In this document: piece after piece, positions 17,394 through 25,475 of the stretch
Layout: each line of letters begins with the position of its first letter
How positions within the stretch are numbered: position 1 is the stretch's first letter
Source of the DNA: Nostoc sp. TH1S01
GTDB lineage: Bacteria; Cyanobacteriota; Cyanobacteriia; Cyanobacteriales; Nostocaceae
Assembly (NCBI GenBank): GCA_018993265.1
Contig: JAGKSW010000053.1
Location: 1-41,718, forward strand
Length of the DNA: 41,718 bases
Direction of reading: 5' to 3'
Notes under the pieces: model-generated
Databases searched by the model: none
Told to the model about the DNA's origin: nothing
Seen by the model: the letters and a program-made list of their open reading frames with translations, nothing else
Position numbers and translations under genes: made by a program

Positions 17394-20018
17394 ATGAAAA
17401 GGCGCTGGTCACAAATTTGGGAACGGTTGCGACAATCTTTCTCTGTTGAGGAAAGTCTTAATACCACAATTGACACTAGCAAAACATTTTTAGATGCAGC
17501 AAAAACTCTTCAAGAAAACGGTGAAAGTTTAGAACTTTTAAAACCTCTACTGCAACATTCATCTTCTTTATTAGATGTGTTGTGTTCACCATTGGCGCAG
17601 GTGATAGGCGCGGGTTTACCGTTTGTACCGATGGGCATTGCTTTGCTGAAATTGTATCGCCAAAGTAGCCAGGAACAACCGACGCTAGCAGATTGTGTAT
17701 TTATAGTTAGTCAAATTGCTTATTTAGAAAGCGTTAAAGAAATTTTATCTTACGATATCAATGTAAATTGGGATGCTCATTTTCAGAGTGATGCAGCAGT
17801 CCGTCAACAACTACAAAAACTCAACGATATTGAATTAGATTATAAATCTGCCAGTGAAACAATCAACTGTTTCCATCAATCAAAGTTAGCACAGGCATTT
17901 AATCAAGTATTATTGGCAAGGTTAGCATCTGTAAATACATCTGATGCTGAAATTTTGACAGAACGAGTAGCTTGGAATACTCACCGCTATTTAGTTAAAG
18001 CTTGGATAGAATCAGGTGATGTTACCAAAAATGTGATTCAACCTTCGTTTGGTGAATGGCAAAAAACACAGCAGAAATTTCAGAGTATTGATGAATATTT
18101 AAAGAGTCAGATTGCCACTAAACCAGAAGAACAAGTTTTTAACGAAGGCTTTGCTTTTAAAGATATTTATGTACCACTAAAAGCCAGAAATGTAGATAAA
18201 AATGGCAAATTAGATACTAAAACAGAACCTTTTGATTTAGAAAACTGGGCTAGAAAAATTCTCTTGGCTACCAGCCCAAATACGCAACGCCAAGTGATGT
18301 TTATTCAAGGCGGGCCGGGGAGAGGTAAAAGTGTTTTTTGTCGGATGTTTGCTGATTGGGTGCGCCAGAGTTTATATCCTCTATGGACACCAATTTTAAT
18401 TCGGCTGCGTGATATTGATGATTTTCAACCAAGTCTCGAAGAAACTTTGCGCTCAAGAATTAAATTCCATAATTTTGCTCAAAGTGAGAATGAATGGCTG
18501 ACAGATAGAAATACCAGATTTTTATTTATTTTAGATGGCTTTGATGAATTGCGAATTGAGCGCGGCAATAACCAAAGTGTAGAAAGGTTTTTGCGGCAAG
18601 TGGGAATATTTCAAGATGTCTGCCAAGATAATAAAGCGGGTCATCGAGTCATAATTACAGGTAGACAGATGGCTTTACATGGCATTGACCGCCTCCCGTC
18701 GAATTTGGAACGAGTGGAAATTGCCGAAATGGATGTGGAATTGCAACAACAATGGTTTGATAAATGGTACAGAAAATTCACTACTAATAAAACATTAGAA
18801 TTTATGGATTTTCTGGTGAAACCAGAGACTAAAAAATCCTGTCCCCAGCAAATTAAGGAGTTAGCCAAAGAGCCTCTGTTGCTGTATATGCTGACAGCAA
18901 TGCACCGAGATAACATTTTAGATATTAATAAATTTGAGCAAGCCACAGAGACAGAAGCAAAAATATTAGTTTACGAACAAGCATTAGAATGGGTACTAAC
19001 TAAACAGCGTGCAGACTCACGTCACCCGGATTTAAATTATGAACTGACTCGACAACACCCAGAAGCATTACGCCGAATTTTAGCTGAAGCCGCAGTGTGT
19101 GTAGTGCAGTCAGGAGGAGAAAGTGCTTCGATGCAGATGGTAAAAGCACGCTTACAGCAAGATGATGAAGCTAAAGAACTCATTGCTAAAGCCGAAAAAG
19201 AACTAGGAGAAGAAGCATTAAAAACTGCGTTAGGTGCTTTTTATCTCAAGTCTAATGATCATGGAGGTGTGGAGTTTTTTCATAAAAGTATTCGGGAATT
19301 TCTCTGTGCGGAGCGCATCAAACAAAGTTTGGAAGAATGGACAGAACTAGGTAGACGCGGCAGAACTTTTAATGTTGATGAGCAGACAATGGACTGGGAA
19401 ATTTATGATTTACTCGGTTATGGCGGACTCACATTAGAAATTGTCGAATATCTCATAGGTTTGTTAATTCCCAGTGATGAATTTCGCCCATTAGAGTTAT
19501 TTAAGCGGTTGGAAAATTTTTATTGGCGTTGGTGCAAAGGGGAATTTATTGATGCGCCACCAGAAAACTTTCCCCAGGAAAAGATGCGGTTATTGCAAGA
19601 CCAAGGAATTAAGCAGGGTCAGCGTCAGGTTGATATTTATGCTGGGTTGAATGTGATGATTTTGCTTTTGGAGTTACACCGCTATGCTCAAGGTCTGGAT
19701 GATTTGAAAGAGGAAATTATTTTCTATCCATCTGGTAAACCAGAAGAAAATACTAGCACAGCCCAACTACTTCGCATCATCAATTACGGTGAAGCCATTC
19801 AGCTTGGTAATTTTACAAATCTAGTAGGACAATTCCTCAGTGGCGCAGACCTCAGTGGCGCAAACCTCAGTGGCGCAGACCTCAGTCGCGCAGACCTCAG
19901 TCATGAGATATTTGGAGATATGAGGTGGGATGAAAATACAACCTGGGAGAATGCGCGAGGTTTGGATACAGCAATTAATGTGCCAGAAGCTTTAAAGCAA
20001 CAGTTGGGGCTGAGTTAA
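17394..20018 (+). CDS. NACHT-domain STAND NTPase with C-terminal pentapeptide repeats
   Basis: The 874-residue protein has an N-terminal helical region of unknown function (about 1-250). A NACHT NTPase follows, with Walker A GGPGRGKS at 306-313 and Walker B FLFILDGFDEL at about 376-386, its Asp-x-x-Asp/Glu pattern being NACHT-like. The winged-helix/helical part ends near 660 with VEFFHKSIREFLCAERI, the familiar NACHT C-terminal element. A leucine/tryptophan-rich region leads to a short pentapeptide stretch (about 818-838, GADLS GANLS GADLS RADLS). NACHT proteins are signalling ATPases; bacterial ones include anti-phage sensors that trigger an effector. Cyanobacteria also have many NACHT proteins of unknown role, so a defence function is a possibility, not shown. 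No recognised nuclease or protease domain is fused. A heptad-repeat ORF begins 16 nt after its stop. Confidence 0.88.
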   Translation: MKRRWSQIWERLRQSFSVEESLNTTIDTSKTFLDAAKTLQENGESLELLKPLLQHSSSLLDVLCSPLAQVIGAGLPFVPMGIALLKLYRQSSQEQPTLADCVFIVSQIAYLESVKEILSYDINVNWDAHFQSDAAVRQQLQKLNDIELDYKSASETINCFHQSKLAQAFNQVLLARLASVNTSDAEILTERVAWNTHRYLVKAWIESGDVTKNVIQPSFGEWQKTQQKFQSIDEYLKSQIATKPEEQVFNEGFAFKDIYVPLKARNVDKNGKLDTKTEPFDLENWARKILLATSPNTQRQVMFIQGGPGRGKSVFCRMFADWVRQSLYPLWTPILIRLRDIDDFQPSLEETLRSRIKFHNFAQSENEWLTDRNTRFLFILDGFDELRIERGNNQSVERFLRQVGIFQDVCQDNKAGHRVIITGRQMALHGIDRLPSNLERVEIAEMDVELQQQWFDKWYRKFTTNKTLEFMDFLVKPETKKSCPQQIKELAKEPLLLYMLTAMHRDNILDINKFEQATETEAKILVYEQALEWVLTKQRADSRHPDLNYELTRQHPEALRRILAEAAVCVVQSGGESASMQMVKARLQQDDEAKELIAKAEKELGEEALKTALGAFYLKSNDHGGVEFFHKSIREFLCAERIKQSLEEWTELGRRGRTFNVDEQTMDWEIYDLLGYGGLTLEIVEYLIGLLIPSDEFRPLELFKRLENFYWRWCKGEFIDAPPENFPQEKMRLLQDQGIKQGQRQVDIYAGLNVMILLLELHRYAQGLDDLKEEIIFYPSGKPEENTSTAQLLRIINYGEAIQLGNFTNLVGQFLSGADLSGANLSGADLSRADLSHEIFGDMRWDENTTWENARGLDTAINVPEALKQQLGLS

Positions 20019-20033
20019 GAGGCGCAATTAATA

Positions 20034-20348
20034 ATGACGCGGGAATGCGACACCATTAATGAAGCTCAAAGACTCGCCCACGAGTATCAAACACTCTCGC
20101 ATGAGTATTAAAGACTCGTGGGCGAGTATCAAACACTCTCGCGTGAATATCAAAGACTCGTGGGCGAGTATCAAACACTCTCGCGCCAGTATCAAAGACT
20201 CGTGGGCGAGTATCAAACACTCTCGCGTGAGTATCAAAGACTCATGGGCGAAACTCAGAGGTTCAGCGATGAAGTAAATTTGCAGTACGAAACTTTATCC
20301 CGCCTAGAACTAAAGTTCCAGGCTCATAGCCAAAGTCTACTGAAGTAG
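20034..20348 (+). pseudogene. Heptad-repeat (coiled-coil) ORF interrupted by one TAA
   Basis: From ATG 20034, 16 nt after the NACHT stop, a frame encodes MTRECDTINEAQRLAHEYQT, then runs through 42-nt tandem units translating as EYQTLSR-EYQRLVG. It finishes with a non-repetitive tail (FSDEVNLQYETLSRLELKF) at 20348. The only interruption is TAA at 20109-20111, where every other unit has CAA, so a single C-to-T change explains it. Translation could restart at GTG 20118, which begins a 76-residue product. The 7-residue periodicity with Tyr and Leu spacing predicts a coiled coil. The other frames of the array are also open but have no credible non-repeat ends. Read as a recently broken, possibly polymorphic partner of the NACHT gene; no known family was recognised. 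Confidence 0.6.
20071..20258. repeat. 42-nt tandem repeat array (four full units and a partial)
   Basis: Units begin at 20071, 20113, 20155, 20197 and 20239 (partial), each starting GACTCGTGGGCGAGTATCAA or a near variant. The unit contains the small palindrome CTCGTGGGCGAG, in part. The multiple of 21 keeps the coding heptads in frame. There are no spacers, so this is not CRISPR. Confidence 0.9.
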
Positions 20349-20669
20349 ACTGGAATGAATTTCCTTTTGAGTCCTCTTTAGAGGACTTGCGCTATGAGAC
20401 TCGGAATTTATTCCGAGGCGGGACAGATGCACTCAACCCAGATTTGTGTGTACACCATAGCCTTTTTAAGGGGAGGCTCAAGGGACTTCCAGAAATTAAA
20501 TTATCCAAGTTTCACCGCGAAGGCGATGCAAGCCATTCTTCCTCCGCTGCTTCCGCTGCTTCCGCTGCTCCCTCTGCTTACACAAAGATAGGGTATTTTT
20601 TTATTTGGAAGTCCCCAAGGGGATCAATGAGTGCTGAAGGTTACAGAAAAATACTTTTGATAAAACCTC
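20349..20669. other. Repeat-rich intergenic region
   Basis: AGTCCTCTTTAGAGGACT (20370-20387) is an inverted repeat with 8-bp arms, followed by TCGGAATTTATTCCGA (20400-20415), a second hairpin. This tandem hairpin pair may end the upstream transcript. TCCGCTGCT units are repeated at 20538-20573. Open frames here are repeat-derived, and no gene is supported. Confidence 0.55.
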
Positions 20670-21263
20670 TTAATGTAGAAATAACTCTTTAATTCCTGTA
20701 GTGCCAATTTCTACCGCTAACGCTGCTAACAAAAACCCTAACAACTGGGTGACAATTACAGTACCTTCAACACCAATTAATTTATCAATCTGGTTTGCCA
20801 AGCGCAAAATTATCCAAGTGACAAACATCGCCACAACAATACCCAGTACTACACCCAAATGCGGACTCTGAGATTTGGACATTAATAGCATCACAGTTGT
20901 CAGCGTACCAGGCCCGGCTAATAATGGCAAAGCCAGGGGTGTAATGGCAACATCTCGCCCTTCTTCGTGAATGGGTGTATCTAGTTCCCCCCGCAGCATT
21001 TGTAAGGCGATAAGCAGCAGCAAGATTCCGCCAGCTACCCGCAAAGATGCCATGCTAATTTCCAGATAGCTTAAAATATATTCACCAGAAAAGGCAAACA
21101 ATAACAGAACTGCGATCGCTACAATACTCCCTTTATCAATCACTTTATTTCTGTCTTCTGGTTCCATACCCTTGGTTAAAGCTAAAACTATTGGTATATT
21201 GCCGACAGCATCTGCCAGGACAAACACCGCAATAAATGTTTGCACAAAAATGGAAGTATCCAC
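20670..21263 (-). CDS. MarC family integral membrane protein
   Basis: The 197-residue, about six-helix protein belongs to the MarC/UPF0056 family (Pfam MarC). Typical features are the N-terminal FVLADAVGNIPIVLALTKG, the middle GGILLLLIALQML and the ITPLALPLLAGPGTLTTVM segment with its conserved Pro and Gly residues. The MarC name comes from the E. coli mar locus, but the protein is not itself a proven drug exporter and its transport substrate is unknown. The frame opens with GTG at 21263, and no in-frame ATG is better placed. It is monocistronic. Confidence 0.9.
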   Translation of the reverse strand: MDTSIFVQTFIAVFVLADAVGNIPIVLALTKGMEPEDRNKVIDKGSIVAIAVLLLFAFSGEYILSYLEISMASLRVAGGILLLLIALQMLRGELDTPIHEEGRDVAITPLALPLLAGPGTLTTVMLLMSKSQSPHLGVVLGIVVAMFVTWIILRLANQIDKLIGVEGTVIVTQLLGFLLAALAVEIGTTGIKELFLH

Positions 21264-21466
21264 AGTAGCGAGAGTTTATCAAGGTTCGATAACAACTTAC
21301 CTTGAATCTGGCTTTGTTTCCTAGCACCTAAAGAAAGACTCAATAATTGTTCCTAACCTCGTGACACAAAAAGCCTTGCTACTTCACAAACAAAGTTAAG
21401 CAATAACGGTGAGGTAATCACATCATTTACAGCAGATTTTGAGTACATGAGGTACAAGCGTAAAAC

Positions 21467-21631
21467 CTAAAACCATGTAGAGACGTTACATGTAACCTGC
21501 TGATGTTTATGGTGGGGCGATCGCGTTACAAATAACTCTCCGTCAATAATTTCATACCGAATCCATTCGTTATCGGGTAACGCCGCAACATCTTGAATTG
21601 TCCAGCGAACTCCCCCTGGAGTCTGGCTCAT
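21467..21631 (-). pseudogene. Truncated Uma2-family (DUF820) gene, N-terminal part only
   Basis: The minus-strand translation from ATG 21631 (MSQTPGGVRWTIQDVAALPD) and on through YEIIDGELFVTRSPHHKHQQV is the N-terminus of cyanobacterial Uma2 proteins, a PD-(D/E)XK-like family of about 190 residues. Here it ends after 54 codons at a stop in unrelated sequence, so the catalytic core with its Asp and Glu/Lys residues is gone. An upstream in-frame extension to 21724 reaches the edge of the tmRNA gene and is unlikely to be coding. These genes are very numerous and often decayed in Nostocales. The remnant should be non-functional. Confidence 0.75.
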
Positions 21632-21726
21632 AAAAGTTAAAGGTACAGAATGAGAGTTTAATATTTCTTTGTCATCTTGTAACACATTTTCCCCACCACG
21701 AATTATAATAAAGATATAAAGCACAT

Positions 21727-22114
21727 GGGTCCGTAACGGTTTCGACAGGTTGGCGAACGCTACTCTGTGACTCAGGTCGAGAGTGAGTCTTCTCTCGGAA
21801 ATATCAGGCTCAAAAAAAAAGTAAATGCGAATAACATCGTAAAATTTGCTCGTAAGGAAGCCCTAGTAGCTGCCTAATAGCCTCTTATAGGTTCGAGCGT
21901 CTTTAGTCCGACTCCGTTAAGGGCTAGAGACCAACCCCAACGGATGCTCCAGCAGGTGTTCTCTGGTTGGCTTGCTGGCTAAGACTTAATCAGAGCATCC
22001 TACGTTCGGGATAATGAACGATTCCCGCCTTGAGGGTCAGAAAGGCTAAACCTGTGAATGAGCGGGGGGTCAATACCCAATTTGGACAGCAGTTCGACTC
22101 TGCTCGGATCCACT
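21727..22114 (+). ncRNA. ssrA: tmRNA (transfer-messenger RNA)
   Basis: tmRNA rescues stalled ribosomes and tags the nascent peptide for proteolysis. The 5' end GGGTCCGTAACGGTTTCGAC and the 3' end GACTCTGCTCGGATCC pair as the tRNA-like acceptor stem (GGGUCCG/CGGAUCC, with one G-U). TTCGACTC is the T-loop. The open reading frame at 21827-21877 encodes ANNIVKFARKEALVAA followed by TAA, a cyanobacterial-type tag. The gene is one piece, not permuted. The 3' CCA is not fully encoded (CACTA). A strong terminator follows at 22129. Confidence 0.97.
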
Positions 22115-22128
22115 AAAAATAACCAACT

Positions 22129-22165
22129 AATCCACCAAACAATTGTTTAGGTGGATTTTGTTTTG
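22129..22165 (+). terminator. Terminator of ssrA
   Basis: AATCCACC (22129-22136) pairs with GGTGGATT (22150-22157); the enclosed AAACAATTGTTT extends the stem, and TTGTTTTG follows. This is a strong intrinsic terminator just after the tmRNA 3' end. Confidence 0.88.
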
Positions 22166-22334
22166 CGACTATAAAGTATAAAAGTCATCCTGTTTGATTC
22201 CTAAAAATTAAGACTGCTATAGTAACGTACCAAAAGCTTTGCGGTAGATGTGTTACGCTGTCGCTAACACATCCTACGTGTATTTCACAAATCAAATAAA
22301 AGTCTTATATCAGTAATTTTTTATTCAGAAAAAT

Positions 22335-23372
22335 ATGAGTAATAACGCCGAACAGTTTGCTAGTGATAATTACTCTGGAATTTGTCCAGAAGCACTAGAG
22401 TATATGCTTCAAGCTAACCTTGGTAGTGCGCCAGCTTATGGTAATGATGAATGGACTCAAAAAGCCGCTGACTATTTTCGAGAACTATTTGAAATTGATT
22501 GCGAGGTATTTTTTACCTTTAATGGAACAGCAGCTAATTCTTTATCTTTAGCAGCATTATGTCAGTCTTATCATAGTGTGATTTGTCATGAGACGGCGCA
22601 TATAGAAACAGATGAATGTGGTGCGCCAGAATTTGCTTCTAACGGTTCTAAACTGCTCCTAGCTCCAGGGGAAAATGGTAAATTAACAGCACAAAGTATC
22701 GAAGCTATTGTCACCAAGCGTACAGATATTCATTTTCCTAAACCTAAAGTTATTAGTATTACGCAATCAACAGAATTAGGCACAGTCTATACCATTGAAG
22801 AACTTTTGCAAATTAAAGAAATTGCTCATAAATATAAATTAAAAGTTCACATGGATGGCGCTCGATTTGCTAATGCTGTTGCGGCGATGAATAAAAGCCC
22901 CGCAGAAATGACATGGAAAAGTGGTGTAGATGTGTTGTGTTTTTGCGGGACAAAAAATGGTATGGCTTTAGGCGAAGCAATTATTTTCTTTAATAGAGCC
23001 TTAGCGGAAGATTTTGATTATCGTTGTAAACAAGCAGGACAATTAGCTTCTAAAATGCGGTTTATTTCTGCGCCTTGGTTGGGTTTGTTAGAAACAGGTG
23101 CGTGGCTGAAAAATGCGCGACACGCTAACCAATGTGCAGAATATTTAGAAAATCAACTATTACAAATAGATGGTGTGGAAATTATGTTTCCCCGCGAGGC
23201 TAATGCTGTATTTGTCAAACTACCAGAGCAAGTTATTAAAAATTTGAAAGATAAAAATTGGCAATTTTATACATTTATCGGTGTTGGCGGAGTGCGTTTT
23301 ATGTGTTCTTGGAATACAACCAAAGCCAGAATGGATGAATTAATCAAAGATATTCAGGAAGCGATCGCTTAA
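22335..23372 (+). CDS. Low-specificity threonine aldolase-like PLP enzyme
   Basis: The 345-residue protein is a fold-type I PLP enzyme of the beta-eliminating lyase family (Pfam Beta_elim_lyase), which includes threonine aldolases that split threonine or allo-threonine to glycine and acetaldehyde. The start SDNYSGICPEALEYML is the family's first helix, and FTFNGTAANSL binds the cofactor phosphate. HETAHIETDECGAPE contains the conserved His stacking on PLP, VHMDGARFANA holds the cofactor Asp, and FCGTKNGM gives the Schiff-base Lys207. Length is complete. It acts in cytoplasmic amino-acid metabolism. Stereospecificity is not readable from sequence. It appears monocistronic. Confidence 0.92.
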   Translation: MSNNAEQFASDNYSGICPEALEYMLQANLGSAPAYGNDEWTQKAADYFRELFEIDCEVFFTFNGTAANSLSLAALCQSYHSVICHETAHIETDECGAPEFASNGSKLLLAPGENGKLTAQSIEAIVTKRTDIHFPKPKVISITQSTELGTVYTIEELLQIKEIAHKYKLKVHMDGARFANAVAAMNKSPAEMTWKSGVDVLCFCGTKNGMALGEAIIFFNRALAEDFDYRCKQAGQLASKMRFISAPWLGLLETGAWLKNARHANQCAEYLENQLLQIDGVEIMFPREANAVFVKLPEQVIKNLKDKNWQFYTFIGVGGVRFMCSWNTTKARMDELIKDIQEAIA

Positions 23373-23469
23373 ACTACTAAAAGCCAAATTAATACCTAGA
23401 AATATAGACAATTTAGCGGCTACTACAGTATCATGCTTAATCACTTTCAAGTTTACTACACAAGTTTAT

Positions 23470-23500
23470 TTCAGACTTCAGACTTCAGCCTTCAGCCTTC
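23470..23500. repeat. Heptanucleotide tandem repeat
   Basis: TTCAGAC (two copies) and TTCAGCC (two copies) in tandem form a short tandemly repeated repetitive (STRR) element, related in sequence to GTCTGAA-type heptamers at 16432-16459 and to CTTCAGACTT at 36561-36570. Confidence 0.75.
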
Positions 23501-23638
23501 TTATACTATCCATTGACTTTTGACTATGGACTATTAACTCTTGATTATCAATTAGCTCTTATATGTCAAAATCAAGATAAATTAGTACACAAAGGTGAGC
23601 GATCGCTCCCAAAGCTAGATAAAGGATTGACCTGAGCA

Positions 23639-24298
23639 ATGGCAGACGAAACCAATCACAATCAAGCGGGAGAGGTAGCTCCCAGCACTGTTGACAAACA
23701 AGCGCCTACTGTCGCCGAAGCAAACGCCCCCAGCACCAGCGAACCAGTAGCCACAGACATACCTACTGCCAACGCACCAGACCCACAAGCAGCCAACCCA
23801 AAAACTAACCCCAACGCTGCCAAAACAGCTGATGCACCTCCTAAGCGTGAAAAGCCTGCTGCTAAAGCCGCAGATGGAGAAGAAAAACCAGCCGCCGCTA
23901 AAGCAGCCAAAAAAGAGAAAGCCCCAGCCGTTGAAGATAAGCCGTTTGCAGAGTTTATCCAGCAAGAGTACATCCCAGCTTTGCAAAAGGCGATCACAGA
24001 GGAAGGCGTAAAAGATTTACAATTGTCTTTTGCTAAACAAAAGCTTCCAATCGCTGGCGTACCTTCAGATGAAGAATACTGGCAAGTTATCGGCAGTTGG
24101 CAAAATGGTCAGCGTCAATTTAACGTGTATTTTCCCGACGAAGATATTCAAGGGCAAAAAGGTTTTTCCTGCAACGAAGGCAAAAAAACTAGTACTCTTG
24201 AATCATTCCTAATTGACGAACGCAAAACTACCCTTGACTTGTTGGTATTTGGTTTAGTCCGGCGTTTGAATAGTCAAAAATGGCTCGGTAGAAACTAG
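23639..24298 (+). CDS. DUF2996 family protein
   Basis: The 219-residue product has two parts. The first 95 residues are a disordered, Ala/Pro/Lys-rich region (for example EEKPAAAKAAKKEKAPA). The second is a folded domain from PFAEFIQQEYIPALQKAI to the end (FGLVRRLNSQKWLGRN), which matches the cyanobacterial/plastid DUF2996 family. The conserved GSWQNGQRQFNVYFPDEDIQG segment is clear. I recall a plant relative in NDH-complex biogenesis, so a chaperone or assembly role is conceivable, but I cannot establish it here. The start is ATG 23639, with only a weak purine-rich site upstream. It is followed by a long hairpin. Confidence 0.83.
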   Translation: MADETNHNQAGEVAPSTVDKQAPTVAEANAPSTSEPVATDIPTANAPDPQAANPKTNPNAAKTADAPPKREKPAAKAADGEEKPAAAKAAKKEKAPAVEDKPFAEFIQQEYIPALQKAITEEGVKDLQLSFAKQKLPIAGVPSDEEYWQVIGSWQNGQRQFNVYFPDEDIQGQKGFSCNEGKKTSTLESFLIDERKTTLDLLVFGLVRRLNSQKWLGRN

Positions 24299-24368
24299 AT
24301 ATTGTACAAAGAGCCACTAAGTAAACTATTGTTACAAATCAATTCTTTGTTTTGGCAAAGGAATAATA

Positions 24369-24428
24369 GCTCAGGCAGTCAGAAGAATAAGCTGATTTCA
24401 GCTTACCTTCTACTTCCTGAGCTTTTTT
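24369..24428 (+). terminator. Long hairpin terminator after the DUF2996 gene
   Basis: GCTCAGG (24369-24375) pairs with CCTGAGC (24416-24422). An inner AGAAG/CTTCT pair and an AAGCTGA/TCAGCTT stem-loop continue the helix, and TTTTTT follows. The remaining gap to 24692 is AT-rich without other features. Confidence 0.75.
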
Positions 24429-24692
24429 AATTGCTTTTTTGATCCCAAAATTTTGATATTTTTAATAGGTTTTAAATTATTTCTGCCTAAAAAAAATACA
24501 AAATTTAACCAGCAAATATCATGTTTTGGCAGTAGTATAAATCCCAGCCTCAATTCTATGTAAAATCAGTTATACAGAGTAATGTGAAATAAGCTAAATC
24601 TCATGGAGATTGTATTTATCAATATATGATATTTAGTACATTATTTATAACTGATAGGCGAAATTCATTGCTGTCAATCAGGAGTTATTGAT

Positions 24693-25166
24693 ATGTTTCA
24701 GGTTTTGCTAAATCGGCTATGGAAATTATTTCTCGTAGTCATTATATCTCTAACTATGTTAGTTCCTGGAAATAATGCCTTAGCAGCTAATTTTACAAGA
24801 CTGATTCCAGTACAAATAGGTTTTGTAGGTAAAATTGGTATGCAGCCACATATCCTTGCAGTTGGTCAGTTAAATTTGCGCGTAAAATCTCTCACTAACA
24901 CTAGTACTAAGGAAGGTGAAGTATATATCTATATCCAAGAAACTGGTCAAACTGTGGGGCCGATGAAAATTGCTCCAGGACAAGTCTTGCCCATTACGCT
25001 TAATACCTGTTTTACCAATCTAGTGAACGTGAAATTTGCCGACATTAAGCAACAATATGAAGGTCAAAAAACAATTTCTTCTGCTACTGCTACCACTACA
25101 CCGCCACCAATTAATTATGGTCTTTACAAAATGAGTTATGAACTTTCAGGGCAAGGATGCCCATAG
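24693..25166 (+). CDS. Hypothetical secreted protein
   Basis: I do not recognise a family. The 157-residue product starts with a clear signal peptide: basic and hydrophobic n/h-regions (WKLFLVVIISLTMLVPG) and a likely cut after ALA (residues 29-31). The mature part of about 125 residues is mostly predicted beta structure (VGQLNLRVKSLTN, GEVYIYIQETGQTVG). It has two cysteines, one in LNTCFTNL and one near the C-terminus (GQGCP), which could form a disulfide in the periplasm. AGGAG at 24682-24686, 6 nt before the ATG, supports the start. A terminator-like hairpin follows. Confidence 0.72.
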   Translation: MFQVLLNRLWKLFLVVIISLTMLVPGNNALAANFTRLIPVQIGFVGKIGMQPHILAVGQLNLRVKSLTNTSTKEGEVYIYIQETGQTVGPMKIAPGQVLPITLNTCFTNLVNVKFADIKQQYEGQKTISSATATTTPPPINYGLYKMSYELSGQGCP

Positions 25167-25286
25167 TTAGGCAAATTCATTTCATAATTGAGTATGCTGA
25201 TAAGACTATATCAGTAGCAGAAAAAAGTTTATCAAAATAACCCAAACAATATTTAGACTAGCTAGAAACAAAGACAGTTCAGTTAA

Positions 25287-25337
25287 AAGTAGCCGTAACT
25301 CTAGATTTACGGCTACTTAAATAAATATTTTTTTAGT
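25287..25337 (+). terminator. Terminator after the secreted protein gene
   Basis: AAGTAGCCGTAA pairs with TTTACGGCTACTT around a short loop, followed by AAATAAATATTTTTTT. The rest of the gap to 25475 is AT-rich and presumably includes the adhesin promoter. Confidence 0.75.
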
Positions 25338-25475
25338 TTATCTAAAATTAAAACAATGTGAAGAACAAAAAATAAAATAAATATATAAATGCTGTTCAAC
25401 TATTAACTAGTTATTCATTACCCAGCTTGATTCACGTGATTCAACAATTAATAATTATCCCAGTTACGCATTATA

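Noticed and set aside
20071-20258. CRISPR-like array
   Set aside because: Units are directly contiguous and coding-periodic with no spacers; no cas genes nearby. The same applies to 32711-32857.
20028-20277. Additional open frames across the 42-nt array on both strands
   Set aside because: A repeat unit divisible by three keeps several frames open at once; only the frame with a non-repeat start and tail is retained.
21632-21724. 31-codon upstream extension of the Uma2 fragment
   Set aside because: Begins at a GTG abutting the tmRNA gene and does not resemble the family N-terminus.
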